A DNA stretch of 64,000 nt from Citrifermentans bemidjiense Bem (GTDB taxonomy: Bacteria > Desulfobacterota > Desulfuromonadia > Geobacterales > Geobacteraceae). Location of the stretch: NCBI RefSeq assembly GCF_000020725.1, contig NC_011146.1, positions 2,355,501-2,419,500 on the forward strand. The letters run 5' to 3'. Each line of letters opens with the position of its first letter. Position 1 is the first letter of the stretch. The position numbers were made by a program, and so were the translations under genes. The notes under the pieces were generated by a model. The model was not told the DNA's origin. It saw only the letters and a list, made by a program, of their open reading frames with translations, and did no database searches. Of the stretch, positions 53,688 through 62,557 are shown one piece after another.

Positions 53688-54491
53688 ATGATCGAACCGT
53701 TCGTCGAGTCCGACATACCTTCCTTCATAGCTCTAGCCAGGGAGGAAGGGTGGGTCTGCGGGGCCTGGGAGTTTCAGTTCCTGCTGCAGAATTTCCCTCA
53801 GGGCTGCCTGGCTTGGCGCGAGGAGGGGAAGACGCTTGGCTACATCACGTCGCTGCGGCACGAGAACAGCGGTTGGATCGGCAACCTCCTGGTAACGAGC
53901 GAGGCGCGCAGGCGCGGTATCGGCGCGAAACTGATGGAAGGTGCCCTCGATGCCCTGCTCTCCAGCCAGGAGGCGACCGTGTGGCTCACCGCCTCAGCCA
54001 AAGGAGTAGGGCTTTACAGGAAGCTCGGTTTTCTGCCCATCGACAGTATCAATCGCTGGAAAGGGAAAGGGACAAGCGACCCCCGCGCGGAGAGATTGCC
54101 ACATCAGGATCTGCAAACCATGCGGGAAGTGGATCGGGCAGGGTGGGGTGACCGGCGGGATGGGCTTTTGGATGTCACCGTCGGCCGCGGATGGAGCTAT
54201 TGCGGAGAGCACTCCTTCCTTTGCTGCCAGCCTTGGGAAGAAGGGACGCAGATCGGGGCGTGGGGGGCGCTGATGGAAACTCAGGCGGAGCTTCTGCTGG
54301 ACCGGGCCCTTGGAGGATTATTGGGACCCGTCTTTCTCGATGTTCCCGCCGGGAATCTCGCCGCTGCCTCGTTGCTCACCAAGAGAAAATTCTCCATAGC
54401 CGGCAGCAACACGCTCATGTACCTGGGAGCGCAACCAAGCTATGACAACAAGAAGATCTTCGCGCTGGCTAGCATGGGTAGCATGGGGTAA
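53688..54491 (+). CDS. GNAT-family N-acetyltransferase
   Basis: 267 residues. The N-terminal acetyltransferase domain has the acetyl-CoA loop RRRGIGAKLM (motif A) and ASAKGVGLYRKLGFLPI (motif B). The second half (about 145-250) is a less typical GNAT-like domain with LFLDVPAGN-type and LLTKRKF segments. The substrate is unknown. It starts 3 bp after nifB and must be in the same transcript, so it is under nif control. Confidence 0.85.
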   Translation: MIEPFVESDIPSFIALAREEGWVCGAWEFQFLLQNFPQGCLAWREEGKTLGYITSLRHENSGWIGNLLVTSEARRRGIGAKLMEGALDALLSSQEATVWLTASAKGVGLYRKLGFLPIDSINRWKGKGTSDPRAERLPHQDLQTMREVDRAGWGDRRDGLLDVTVGRGWSYCGEHSFLCCQPWEEGTQIGAWGALMETQAELLLDRALGGLLGPVFLDVPAGNLAAASLLTKRKFSIAGSNTLMYLGAQPSYDNKKIFALASMGSMG

Positions 54492-54611
54492 GGAGAAGAG
54501 CCAGGGAGGGGGAAGGCTTGGGTGAGGAGTGGGAACGTAGCTCAAGGGCAGTCAAAAGACGGTGCCCGCCTGAGGTCGGCGGTGAGTTTATAAGAGACAA
54601 GGAGGCCAGAC

Positions 54612-55424
54612 ATGCTGGTAATTGCCTGCCTGAAGCAGGTCCCGGATACGACGCAGGTGCAGATCGATCCCGTCACCAACACCCTGGTGAGGGACGGGAT
54701 CCCGTTCATCGTCAACCCTTACGACACCCATGCGCTGGAGGAGACCCTGCGTCTCAAGTACAGCCACGGGTTGAAGAGCGTGGCGCTTTCCATGGGCCCC
54801 CCCAACGCCGAGGCGACGCTGAGAAAGGCGCTGGCTCTGGGCGTTGATCGGAGCATCCTCCTTTCGGATCGAGCCTACGGCGGCGCGGACACTCTGTCGA
54901 CCAGCAACGTACTTGCTGCGGCAATACGGAAACTGGGCGAGAGCGAGGAAGTAGGCCTCGTGTTCTGCGGCAAGCAGACTATCGACGGCGACACGGCGCA
55001 GGTAGGCCCGGGGATAGCGGTCCGGTTGGGATTCTCCCAGTTGACCCTGGTGGATCGTATCGAGAAACTCGACCTCGACGCCAAAACGATAACGGTGCGT
55101 CGCAAGCTGGAGGGACGATACGAGATCGTCGAGGCGCGGTTGCCTGCGATGATCACGGTGGTCCGGGAACTGAACCGCCCGCGTTACCCAACGGTGCCGA
55201 TGCGGCTGGCATCCGCCAAGGCCGAGGTGGAGTCTTGGAGCAACGAGCAGTTGCAGTTGGACGTGAACAGCGTCGGGCTCAAGGGGTCCCCTACCTGGGT
55301 AAGCCGCATCTTCTCGCCTGAGCGGCAGGAAGGAGAGATCATCGGCGACGGCATGAACGATCCCGTAGCCGCGGCCCGTCTGCTGCTCGATCGCCTGGTC
55401 CAGGGGGACATGCTCTCCGTATAG
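54612..55424 (+). CDS. etfB: Electron transfer flavoprotein beta subunit (FixA-like)
   Basis: 270 residues. It starts MLVIACLKQVPDTTQVQIDP and has NPYDTHALEETLRLK, GPPNAEATLRKALALGVDRSILL-type and FCGKQTIDGDTAQVGPG blocks that bind AMP/FAD. With the EtfA and the membrane Fe-S protein downstream it forms an electron-transfer unit, here 120 bp after the nifB operon. It may feed nitrogenase or accept electrons from acyl-CoA oxidation; the sequence does not decide. AAGGAGG precedes ATG 54612. Confidence 0.93.
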   Translation: MLVIACLKQVPDTTQVQIDPVTNTLVRDGIPFIVNPYDTHALEETLRLKYSHGLKSVALSMGPPNAEATLRKALALGVDRSILLSDRAYGGADTLSTSNVLAAAIRKLGESEEVGLVFCGKQTIDGDTAQVGPGIAVRLGFSQLTLVDRIEKLDLDAKTITVRRKLEGRYEIVEARLPAMITVVRELNRPRYPTVPMRLASAKAEVESWSNEQLQLDVNSVGLKGSPTWVSRIFSPERQEGEIIGDGMNDPVAAARLLLDRLVQGDMLSV

Positions 55425-55445
55425 GTCCCCTGACTGAAAACAAAA

Positions 55446-55488
55446 GGGGACAGGCTACTTTTTCGAAAAATAAAAGTAGCCTGTCCCC
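55446..55488. repeat. GGGGACAGGCTAC palindrome, copy 4
   Basis: GGGGACAGGCTACTTTTT and complement with a slightly longer centre, in the etfB-etfA gap. It is followed by a G-rich palindrome near 55510-55540. The repeat splits an otherwise obvious operon. Confidence 0.85.
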
Positions 55489-55597
55489 TTTACGAAGCGA
55501 AAGCGCTCCATCCCCCAGCGGGGGAGGGTTGGGGTGGGGGAAGGCAACGTGCCACGTCGGCCACATTATAAGATCAGCGATCACAGAAGGTGACCCA

Positions 55598-56908
55598 ATG
55601 AGCGAACCAGCAAAAGTGAAGAAGCCTCGCGGCAAGGCGCGGGTGATAGCGGGGAAATGCATCGCCTGCGGCGCGCGCTGCCAGAGCGTTTGCCCCATAA
55701 ACGGCGTGGAGATGAGCGAACAGGGCGAACCGGTCATCGAAACGGAAAAATGCATCGGCTGCGTCAAGTGCGTGAAGGCCTGCCCCGCCGGCGCGCTGGA
55801 GATGTTCTACACCCCGGAAGAGTTGGCTATCATCGCGAGCTTCGAGAAGCACGGCGGCGAGGAGGTCGACGAAGAGGAGCTTGAGCGTCGCAGGAATGTG
55901 GCGGCCTACAAGGGGGTCTGGGTCTTCGTCGAGCAAAACGACGGGGAGGCGGCGAAGGTCTCCTGGGAGTTGACCGGCGTGGGGCGCGAGCTTGCCGATA
56001 CGCTGGGGGTACCGCTCTCCGCGGTCATCATAGGGAGCGGCGTGGATCATCTAGCCGACACCGCCTTCAGCTACGGCGCCGACCAGGCCTACCTCATCGA
56101 CGACCCGGTGTTCCGCCAGTACCGGACCGAGCCGTTCCTCGCGGCGATGTGCCACCTGATCGAAAAGCACAAGCCCGAGGTGGTCCTCATGGGGGCGACC
56201 GGTATGGGGCGCGACCTGGCCGGCGCGGTGGCAACCCGCGTCAAGACAGGCCTCACCGCCGACTGCACCGGACTAGGCATCGACGCCAAGGGAAACCTGA
56301 TGCAGACGCGTCCGGCATTCGGCGGCAACATCATGGCGACCATCATGTGCGACCGCTTCCGCCCCCAGATGGCCACGGTACGCCCGCATGTCATGCCCAT
56401 GCCGCAGCAGCGCGCAGGTGCGAAGGGCACTATCATCCCGGAGAGCTGTCCCATCCCGGAATCCTCGATCTTCACCCGGGTATTGGAAGTGATCACGGAC
56501 AAGGGGGGGAAGGACAAGGTCGACGTGGCGGGAGCCGAGTTCATCGTCTCCGGCGGCCGTGGACTGATGGCGAAGGAAAACTTCGCCCTGCTGGAGGAAC
56601 TCGCCGAGGAGTTGGGCGGGGTGGTGGGGGGCTCGCGCAGCGCGGTCGACGCGGGGTGGCTGCCGCAGGACCGGCAGGTGGGGCAAACGGGCAAGACGGT
56701 CCGGCCCAAGATCTACATCGCCTGCGGCATCTCCGGCGCCATTCAGCACTTGGTCGGCATGCAGGATTCCGACGTCATCGTCGCCATCAACCGCGACCCC
56801 GAAGCGCCTATCTTCGAGGTGGCGACCTTCGGCATCGTCGGGGACCTTTTCGAGGTGGTGCCGGCCCTGACTGCCCGGGTGCGGGAAATGAAACAGCTGA
56901 GAAGCTGA
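55598..56908 (+). CDS. etfA: Electron transfer flavoprotein alpha subunit with N-terminal ferredoxin domain
   Basis: 436 residues. Residues 15-75 hold two four-cysteine [4Fe-4S] motifs: CIACGARCQSVC and CIGCVKCVKAC. The EtfA part follows, and its C-terminal FAD domain shows SGGRGLM, GSRSAVDAGW, QVGQTGKTVRP and YIACGISGAIQH. Ferredoxin-extended EtfA is known in anaerobes that link Etf to Fe-S oxidoreductases. The start is ATG 55598 behind AGAAGGTGA. It precedes the membrane oxidoreductase. Confidence 0.94.
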   Translation: MSEPAKVKKPRGKARVIAGKCIACGARCQSVCPINGVEMSEQGEPVIETEKCIGCVKCVKACPAGALEMFYTPEELAIIASFEKHGGEEVDEEELERRRNVAAYKGVWVFVEQNDGEAAKVSWELTGVGRELADTLGVPLSAVIIGSGVDHLADTAFSYGADQAYLIDDPVFRQYRTEPFLAAMCHLIEKHKPEVVLMGATGMGRDLAGAVATRVKTGLTADCTGLGIDAKGNLMQTRPAFGGNIMATIMCDRFRPQMATVRPHVMPMPQQRAGAKGTIIPESCPIPESSIFTRVLEVITDKGGKDKVDVAGAEFIVSGGRGLMAKENFALLEELAEELGGVVGGSRSAVDAGWLPQDRQVGQTGKTVRPKIYIACGISGAIQHLVGMQDSDVIVAINRDPEAPIFEVATFGIVGDLFEVVPALTARVREMKQLRS

Positions 56909-56947
56909 AGCGCAAGTAAACCTTCGATCCTGCCGGGAGTCATACCT

Positions 56948-58939
56948 ATGGAACATACTTTTTTCGCTGTCCTGCTGTCGCTTTCCATGGCTGCTTTTGC
57001 CTTCAGTTGTTACCGCCGGCTGGCGCTGGTGGCCATCGGGAAGGAGGAATACCGCTTCGACCAGCCGCAGGCCCGTTTCAAGGAGATGCTCGTCTACGCC
57101 TTCGGGCAGAAAAGGGTGATGAGCCGCCCCTTCGGCCTCAACCACGGGGTCATCTTCTGGGCCTTCCTGGTACTCGCGGTGGCAAACGTTGAATTCCTTG
57201 TGTCAGGCATACTGCCGGGCCTCTCTTTTGCGCTTTTGCCTGAACCTTTGCACGGCACGCTCGCGTTTGTGTTCGAAATCTGCTCGCTGGTGGTACTGGT
57301 CGCGGTGGCTGTCGCCGCCGTGCGCCGCAGCATAAACCCGCCGTTCCCGGGGGCGCGTACCTTCGAGGCCTACTTCATCCTCTCCATGATCGCCATCCTT
57401 ATGTTGGCCTACTTCGGGATGAATGGCGCCCTTATCGCTTCCGGTGCGCGCGAGTCCACCTACCTTACCCCGGTGTCAAACCTCTGCGCCAGCCTGCTCT
57501 CCTGGACCCTAGCCGACGCCCAGCTGAATCTCGCCGCCAGGGTGTTCTGGTGGATTCATGCCGTGGTGTTGCTGGGGTTCATGAACTATCTTCCCTACAG
57601 CAAGCACATGCACATACTTACCGCCATACCTAATGTCTTCTTGCGGAACATGGGCAAGAGCAACACGCAGCCCCGCGAGGAATTCTGCGAGGGGAACAGC
57701 TTCGGAGCGGCAACCGTTGACCAGCTCACCTGGAAGGACCTGCTCGATTCCTTCTCCTGTACCGAATGCGGCCGCTGCCAGGACTCCTGTCCGGCAGCAA
57801 CCACAGGAAAGACGCTCAACCCGCGGGAGGTGATTCATGCCATGAAAGAGAACCTGCTGCAAAACGGGACCGTGCTGGAGAAGCTTGCTGGAGACGCTCA
57901 GGCGGAACGAGCCGTCTCGCTGATAGGGGAGGGGAAGAAGGGAGCGACCCCGGAATCCGCCCTTTGGAGCTGCACTTCCTGCGGCGCCTGCATGGAGGCG
58001 TGCCCGGTCTTCATCGAGCATCTGCCGAAGATCGTGAAGATGCGGCGGCACTTGGTGCAGATGGAGGCGAAGTTCCCCGACGAGCTTTTGAACTTATTCG
58101 AGAATATGGAGCAGCGCTCTAACCCCTGGGGGATGGCCCCGTCGGAAAGGAGCAAGTGGAGCTCTCAGCTGGAGCTACGCCCTTTCGTGGCGGGAGAGAC
58201 TGAGTACCTCCTCTTCGTCGGCTGCTCGGGCGCCTTCGATGCCAGGAACAAGCAGGTGAGCGTCGCCCTGACCCGGGTGTTGGACGCTGCGGGCGTTTCC
58301 TATGGCGTCCTGGGCAGGGATGAGAAATGTTGCGGCGAGAGCGTGCGCAGGTTGGGCAACGAATACCTCTTCGACCTGATGGCGCGGGAAAGCGTGGCGC
58401 AGTTCCGGGAGAAGGGGGTAACCAAGGTCATCGCTCAGTGCCCTCATTGCTACAACACGCTCAAGAACGATTTCCGGCAGTTCGGGCTGGAGCTGGAGGT
58501 GCTGCATCACAGCGAGTTGATCGCCGGGCTTCTTGCTTCGGGTGAGCTGCAACTGGAGGGAAGGATGGAGGAGTTGGGAAACCTGGTCCTGCACGACTCC
58601 TGCTACCTGGGGCGCCATAACGACGTTTACCAGCCCCCGCGCTCGGTGGTACAGGCGGTAACCGGTAAGGCAGCAGGCGAAATGGAGCGCAGCCGCGATA
58701 AAGCCTTTTGCTGCGGCGCCGGCGGTGGGCGGATGTGGCTTGAGGAGCACGAGGGAACACCGATCAACCGGGCGCGCGTCGCGGAGGCGCTGGCGTTGAA
58801 ACCGGATACCATCTGCGTCAGCTGCCCTTTCTGCATGACTATGTTCGAAGACGGGGTGAAGGAGGTGCCTGGCACCGGGGTTCAGGTAAGAGACTTGGCC
58901 GAGTTGGTGGCCCAGGCCCTCCCCAAGACATCAAAATAA
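56948..58939 (+). CDS. Membrane Fe-S oxidoreductase, Etf:quinone (EMO/EtfX-like)
   Basis: 663 residues. Five or six membrane helices lie in the first 235 residues, resembling the heme b NarI-like subunit. Then a ferredoxin domain with CTECGRCQDSC and CTSCGACMEAC, and two CCG (HdrD-like) domains with GRDEKCCGES and KAFCCGAGGGRM. This is the layout of Etf:(methyl)menaquinone oxidoreductases. It probably passes electrons between EtfAB and the menaquinone pool. GGGAG lies before ATG 56948. Its stop overlaps the convergent gene by 9 bp. Confidence 0.92.
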   Translation: MEHTFFAVLLSLSMAAFAFSCYRRLALVAIGKEEYRFDQPQARFKEMLVYAFGQKRVMSRPFGLNHGVIFWAFLVLAVANVEFLVSGILPGLSFALLPEPLHGTLAFVFEICSLVVLVAVAVAAVRRSINPPFPGARTFEAYFILSMIAILMLAYFGMNGALIASGARESTYLTPVSNLCASLLSWTLADAQLNLAARVFWWIHAVVLLGFMNYLPYSKHMHILTAIPNVFLRNMGKSNTQPREEFCEGNSFGAATVDQLTWKDLLDSFSCTECGRCQDSCPAATTGKTLNPREVIHAMKENLLQNGTVLEKLAGDAQAERAVSLIGEGKKGATPESALWSCTSCGACMEACPVFIEHLPKIVKMRRHLVQMEAKFPDELLNLFENMEQRSNPWGMAPSERSKWSSQLELRPFVAGETEYLLFVGCSGAFDARNKQVSVALTRVLDAAGVSYGVLGRDEKCCGESVRRLGNEYLFDLMARESVAQFREKGVTKVIAQCPHCYNTLKNDFRQFGLELEVLHHSELIAGLLASGELQLEGRMEELGNLVLHDSCYLGRHNDVYQPPRSVVQAVTGKAAGEMERSRDKAFCCGAGGGRMWLEEHEGTPINRARVAEALALKPDTICVSCPFCMTMFEDGVKEVPGTGVQVRDLAELVAQALPKTSK

Positions 58940-59818
58940 AGAAGCGTTGCGCTTGGAAGGTGTTTCCTCCAGCCACTTCATGACGGAGAAGGCATGGTCC
59001 TCTTTCATGTACTGGTTGGAGTAGAGATACACCGCCTGGGTTTCGGGGTGGATCAATTTCCTTATGTCCGTGAATTCGGGATGGTTCAGGACCCGTACTA
59101 TGCAGGGCTCTAGTGAAGCGTGTGGAATGCCGAAAACCTGGCTTGTGAAGGCCGTGATATTGATGGGCCTGGGGTAGATCCTTGACTCTTCTCTGACCGT
59201 ATGCGCGATGGTGGTGCAGGTGTCGTTGACGGCGGTCCGTGCCAGAAGCACGGCGTATTTGTCGGTGATGTGCCGGTCGCTGTAGAGGTAGAGCGCGCCG
59301 CTGCAGGCGGAAACCGTTTGCACGTCGCGGTAGCATTCCTGGGCTTGCATCTCGTTCATGATGGAGCAGATCTTGACCGTCCGCATCTCCGGCCACAGCG
59401 CGTAGATTGCGTTCAAGGGGGTGAGGGAAATGGTGACTCGCGAGTCTCGCCGGATTTTCTCGGCGATGATGTGCTTCATCTCTTCGATGCGACCCTTGGC
59501 CTCGGCGTCGGTGGCCGACATGTGCGCCAGGGAGTAGAAAAAGGTCTGACGCGAAGAGGTCATGATCGTCTTGATGTCCCGGTAGGCCGCATCGTTTGGC
59601 ATCCTGGTCCGCACCGCTTTGTGAATACTCTCAGGCAGGTCCTTGGCCAGAAGTGTCAGCATCTCTCCCGGAGTCAAAGAGCCGTGCTTTTTGGAGTTGC
59701 TTCTGACTGTGTGTGCGAACTTTGCCATTACCTCGGCAACCTGCTCTTTGACCGTTATTTCGTCGGCAGTCTCTACCTCCTGCCTCCCTTCGACACCCGT
59801 TTCAAGTCCTTGGTACAT
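58931..59818 (-). CDS. Conserved hypothetical protein
   Basis: 295 residues, soluble, mostly alpha/beta by appearance. No family is recognised. It has several cysteines (CSIMNEMQAQEC, VSACSGALYLY) and two related SGALYLYSDRH / QAVYLYSNQYM segments about 115 residues apart, hinting at an internal duplication. The start ATG 59818 has GAGAGGTGG 8 nt upstream; GTG 59830 is also open. Convergent with and overlapping the EMO gene. Confidence 0.7.
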   Translation of the reverse strand: MYQGLETGVEGRQEVETADEITVKEQVAEVMAKFAHTVRSNSKKHGSLTPGEMLTLLAKDLPESIHKAVRTRMPNDAAYRDIKTIMTSSRQTFFYSLAHMSATDAEAKGRIEEMKHIIAEKIRRDSRVTISLTPLNAIYALWPEMRTVKICSIMNEMQAQECYRDVQTVSACSGALYLYSDRHITDKYAVLLARTAVNDTCTTIAHTVREESRIYPRPINITAFTSQVFGIPHASLEPCIVRVLNHPEFTDIRKLIHPETQAVYLYSNQYMKEDHAFSVMKWLEETPSKRNASLF

Positions 59819-60039
59819 TGTCAGTACCACCTCTCGTATTTTTGTTAGAACTGTCTAATTCAGATTCTTATGATAATACATATTTCTCCTATGTAAACCT
59901 CCCCACGGATTTTTTGCCTGCTGATGCAGACCTGCTTTAGAGATCCCAGATAATGTTGGACCGCTCAAAGTACTCCTGCTACACTGCGCACCTGTCAGCA
60001 CCCGGCTCTGACCGGCATCCTTTCCTCTTAGTGGTATTC

Positions 60040-60804
60040 ATGCGTCGACTCTGTCTTCATTCCTTGTTGCTGGTACTGTTTACCGCTGTTTCCGTCTTTG
60101 CCGGCCCCCTCGACGACTGCCGCGAGTACACGCAGTTTGGCGTCCCTGGCACCTCTGGCGATCTCCTTTGCCGCAAGGGATACCTGCTCTCGCACGACGC
60201 CAAGCGCAAGACCCCGGTCTGGGTCGTCGAGCGCATGACACGGGAGCGGCTAAAGGCGGTCCTGAAGCGCTCCGACCGTTTCGTGCCTGATGCGGAACTG
60301 CCCAAAGGGCAGCGGGCGGAACTGTCGGACTACAAAGGATCGGGATACGACCGGGGGCACATGGCCCCAGCGGCGGACATGGCATGGGATGCAGCCGCCA
60401 TGTCGGAGAGTTTCTATCTATCCAACATGGTTCCCCAGGCGGGGGAGGGGATGAATCGTGGTATCTGGGCCGAGTTGGAAAAGAAGGTGCGCCAGTGGGT
60501 GGAGAAGCGGGGGGGACTTTACATCTACAGCGGGCCGATCTACGGCGAAGGTGAAGTGAAAACCATCGGCCGCAACAAGGTGGCAGTACCGGATGCTCTT
60601 TTCAAAGTGGTCCTCGATCCGGTAAGGCACGAAGCAATCGCGGTGGTCATGCCCAATCGTCCGCTCGACACCCGCGACATGCCGAAGTACCTGGTTCCGG
60701 TCCGCGAGGTGGAAAAACTGACCGGCCTTGAGTTCTTCTCCACACTTCCCCAGGAGGAGCAGGACCTGATCGAGGTTCCCAAGCCTGAGGCCCTGTGGCA
60801 ATAA
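60040..60804 (+). CDS. Secreted DNA/RNA non-specific endonuclease (NUC1 family)
   Basis: 254 residues. Signal peptide (to VFA), then the NUC1 nuclease fold: the DRGHMAP motif with the catalytic His and the metal-binding Asn in SNMVPQAGEGMNRGIW. It cleaves DNA and RNA outside the cytoplasm with a magnesium-type ion; no immunity gene is adjacent, consistent with export. The start ATG 60040 has only a weak ribosome site; an in-frame ATG at 59953 would put a long leader before the signal peptide and is less likely. Confidence 0.92.
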   Translation: MRRLCLHSLLLVLFTAVSVFAGPLDDCREYTQFGVPGTSGDLLCRKGYLLSHDAKRKTPVWVVERMTRERLKAVLKRSDRFVPDAELPKGQRAELSDYKGSGYDRGHMAPAADMAWDAAAMSESFYLSNMVPQAGEGMNRGIWAELEKKVRQWVEKRGGLYIYSGPIYGEGEVKTIGRNKVAVPDALFKVVLDPVRHEAIAVVMPNRPLDTRDMPKYLVPVREVEKLTGLEFFSTLPQEEQDLIEVPKPEALWQ

Positions 60805-60830
60805 AAAAAAGGAAAAGTAGCCTGTCCCCC
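60801..60830. repeat. Truncated GGGGACAGGCTAC element
   Basis: Only the right arm (AAAAGTAGCCTGTCCCCC) is kept, preceded by an A-run. It lies between the convergent nuclease and peptidase genes. Confidence 0.7.
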
Positions 60831-60831
60831 T

Positions 60832-62364
60832 TTATCTTCTCTTCACCGCGGCGCCGATGAACTCGGCCGCATCCTTTTTCAACTGAGCCAGTGACTCTTT
60901 TTCCAGATACATCATGTGCCCCGAGCGGTAACGTCGCACGGTGATGTTCTTCTTCAACTCCGGTGCGACCCCGAGATGCGCCACGGTGTAGTCGGTCGCG
61001 AAATGCGGGGTTGCCAGGTCGAAGAGCCCGGAGGCGATGAACACGCCGAGGTAACGGTTCTTCGCCATGGCGTCACGGAGATTCTCGCTTGTGTCGGCGT
61101 AGCTGTTCTTCGCCTCCCAATCCCAGCGCCCGATGCCACCCCCAAGGACGAAGTATTCCAGGTCGCTGTGGTAGTTGAGTTCATCCCGCAAGTAGAGGTT
61201 GACGGCGGAGGTGAAGGGCGAGCGTATGGTGCTCACGGTGGGATCGAAGGGGAACGATTTGCTGGGGGCTGTGTTCGGGGCGCTGAAGCGGGTATCCATG
61301 ATGCCGGTGATCCTGCCGTCGCCCCGCAACAGTTCGGCTGCGAAATCCCGGCTGTCGATGCGCAGGTTGCGGTTCTCCACGAAGCTGGCGCTAAGGCCGG
61401 TGAAGTGGGCAAGCTTTTCGGACACGGCACGGCGTGCCGCCGGATCGAGGCGGTCCCCCTGGTTCAGCGCCGTCAGGTAGTCGCTTGCGGCCCATTTTTC
61501 CGCGTCTGCCAGGGTCCGTTCCAGGTCTCCCTGCAACTCGGGCGCAAGCTTCTTGTGATACCAGGCGGTTGCCGTGTAGCTGGGAAGGAAGAGGGAGTAG
61601 GGGAGATCGTTGCCGAAGTCGAAAGAGACGGTCTGCAGGTTGAGGATGGACGATATCAGCAACACCCCGTTCAAGGCGATGCCATGCTCCAGAAGGGATT
61701 CAGAAAGCGCTGCCGACCGGAAGCTCCCGTAGCTCTCGCCAGCCAGAAAGAGCGGGCTTCTCCAACGCTGGGTCTTGCTGAGGTAAAGCCTGATGAACCG
61801 CGTCAGGGAGTCGATGTCGGCTTGAACGGCGCTGAACTTCTTGGCCAATTCCGGTTTCGCCGCCCGGCTGTAGCCGGTGCCGACAGGGTCGACGAAGACG
61901 AGGTCGGCAAGATCGAGCCATCCCTGTTCGTTGTCTACCAGTTGGAAGGGGGGCGAAGGCATGTTGCCGTCCGGGAGCATCTGTACCCGCCTGGGCCCCA
62001 TGGCCCCCAAGTGCAGCCATACCGCGGCCGCTCCCGGTCCGCCGTTGAAGACGAAGATTAACGGCCGATTGGCATCGCGTTTTTCTGCGTTGTAGGAGAC
62101 GTAGAAGATCTGCGCTTCGGTCTCTCCGGCATCGTTTAACAGGGGGAACTCTCCGGCGGTGGCAAGGTATCTGATCTCCTTGCCGGCAATGCGCGTGCTG
62201 TGGGCGGTTGTGACCGTCCGCCCAGGCGTTGCCGACCCTGGTAAGGATTCCGACTTGGCGGCGCCTTCCGCCGTTTTCGAGGCAGCCGTTTCGGCGCAAA
62301 GCGTTGTTGCCGGTAGCAGGGTTCCCATCGATAAAGCGAGGAGCATCAGTAAAGGTTTGATCAA
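60832..62364 (-). CDS. Exported S10-family serine carboxypeptidase
   Basis: About 510 residues, exported. Catalytic Ser in AGESYGSFR; oxyanion part in FVFNGGPGAAAVW; Asp in SGLFDLATPHFATDY; His in YRSGHMMYLE. This completes the Ser-Asp-His set of peptidase family S10. I place the start at TTG 62364 because GGGAGGG lies 5 nt upstream and the signal peptide (LLMLLALSMGTLLPATTLCA) then begins at once; ATG 62445 would add 27 odd residues. S10 members are uncommon in bacteria outside a few groups. Confidence 0.88.
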   Translation of the reverse strand: MIKPLLMLLALSMGTLLPATTLCAETAASKTAEGAAKSESLPGSATPGRTVTTAHSTRIAGKEIRYLATAGEFPLLNDAGETEAQIFYVSYNAEKRDANRPLIFVFNGGPGAAAVWLHLGAMGPRRVQMLPDGNMPSPPFQLVDNEQGWLDLADLVFVDPVGTGYSRAAKPELAKKFSAVQADIDSLTRFIRLYLSKTQRWRSPLFLAGESYGSFRSAALSESLLEHGIALNGVLLISSILNLQTVSFDFGNDLPYSLFLPSYTATAWYHKKLAPELQGDLERTLADAEKWAASDYLTALNQGDRLDPAARRAVSEKLAHFTGLSASFVENRNLRIDSRDFAAELLRGDGRITGIMDTRFSAPNTAPSKSFPFDPTVSTIRSPFTSAVNLYLRDELNYHSDLEYFVLGGGIGRWDWEAKNSYADTSENLRDAMAKNRYLGVFIASGLFDLATPHFATDYTVAHLGVAPELKKNITVRRYRSGHMMYLEKESLAQLKKDAAEFIGAAVKRR

Positions 62365-62490
62365 GGTATCCCTCCCAACCGCAGCGGGCCCGAAACGAGA
62401 GTCCGCTGCCATCGCATCGACATTATTACAGCTTTTCGCTCCCATGAATCTATCACAGTAAACCTTCTAACGAAAGCGCGGCATAGGGTA

Positions 62491-62530
62491 GAAAAAGAAG
62501 CACCTTGCCCCGCTGCAGGCGGCAAGGTGC
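62491..62530 (-). terminator. Terminator of the DUF3443 gene
   Basis: GCACCTTGCC (62500-62509) pairs perfectly with GGCAAGGTGC (62521-62530); on the minus strand a TTCTTTTTC tail follows. It lies 27 bp after the gene's stop. Confidence 0.85.
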
Positions 62531-62557
62531 TGTTGGGACGATGGTGGGAGGGTTCGG

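Noticed and set aside
54533-54600. tRNA-like stretch GTAGCTCAAGGGCAG
   Set aside because: Resembles a D-arm by eye, but no acceptor, anticodon or T-arm pairing can be built.
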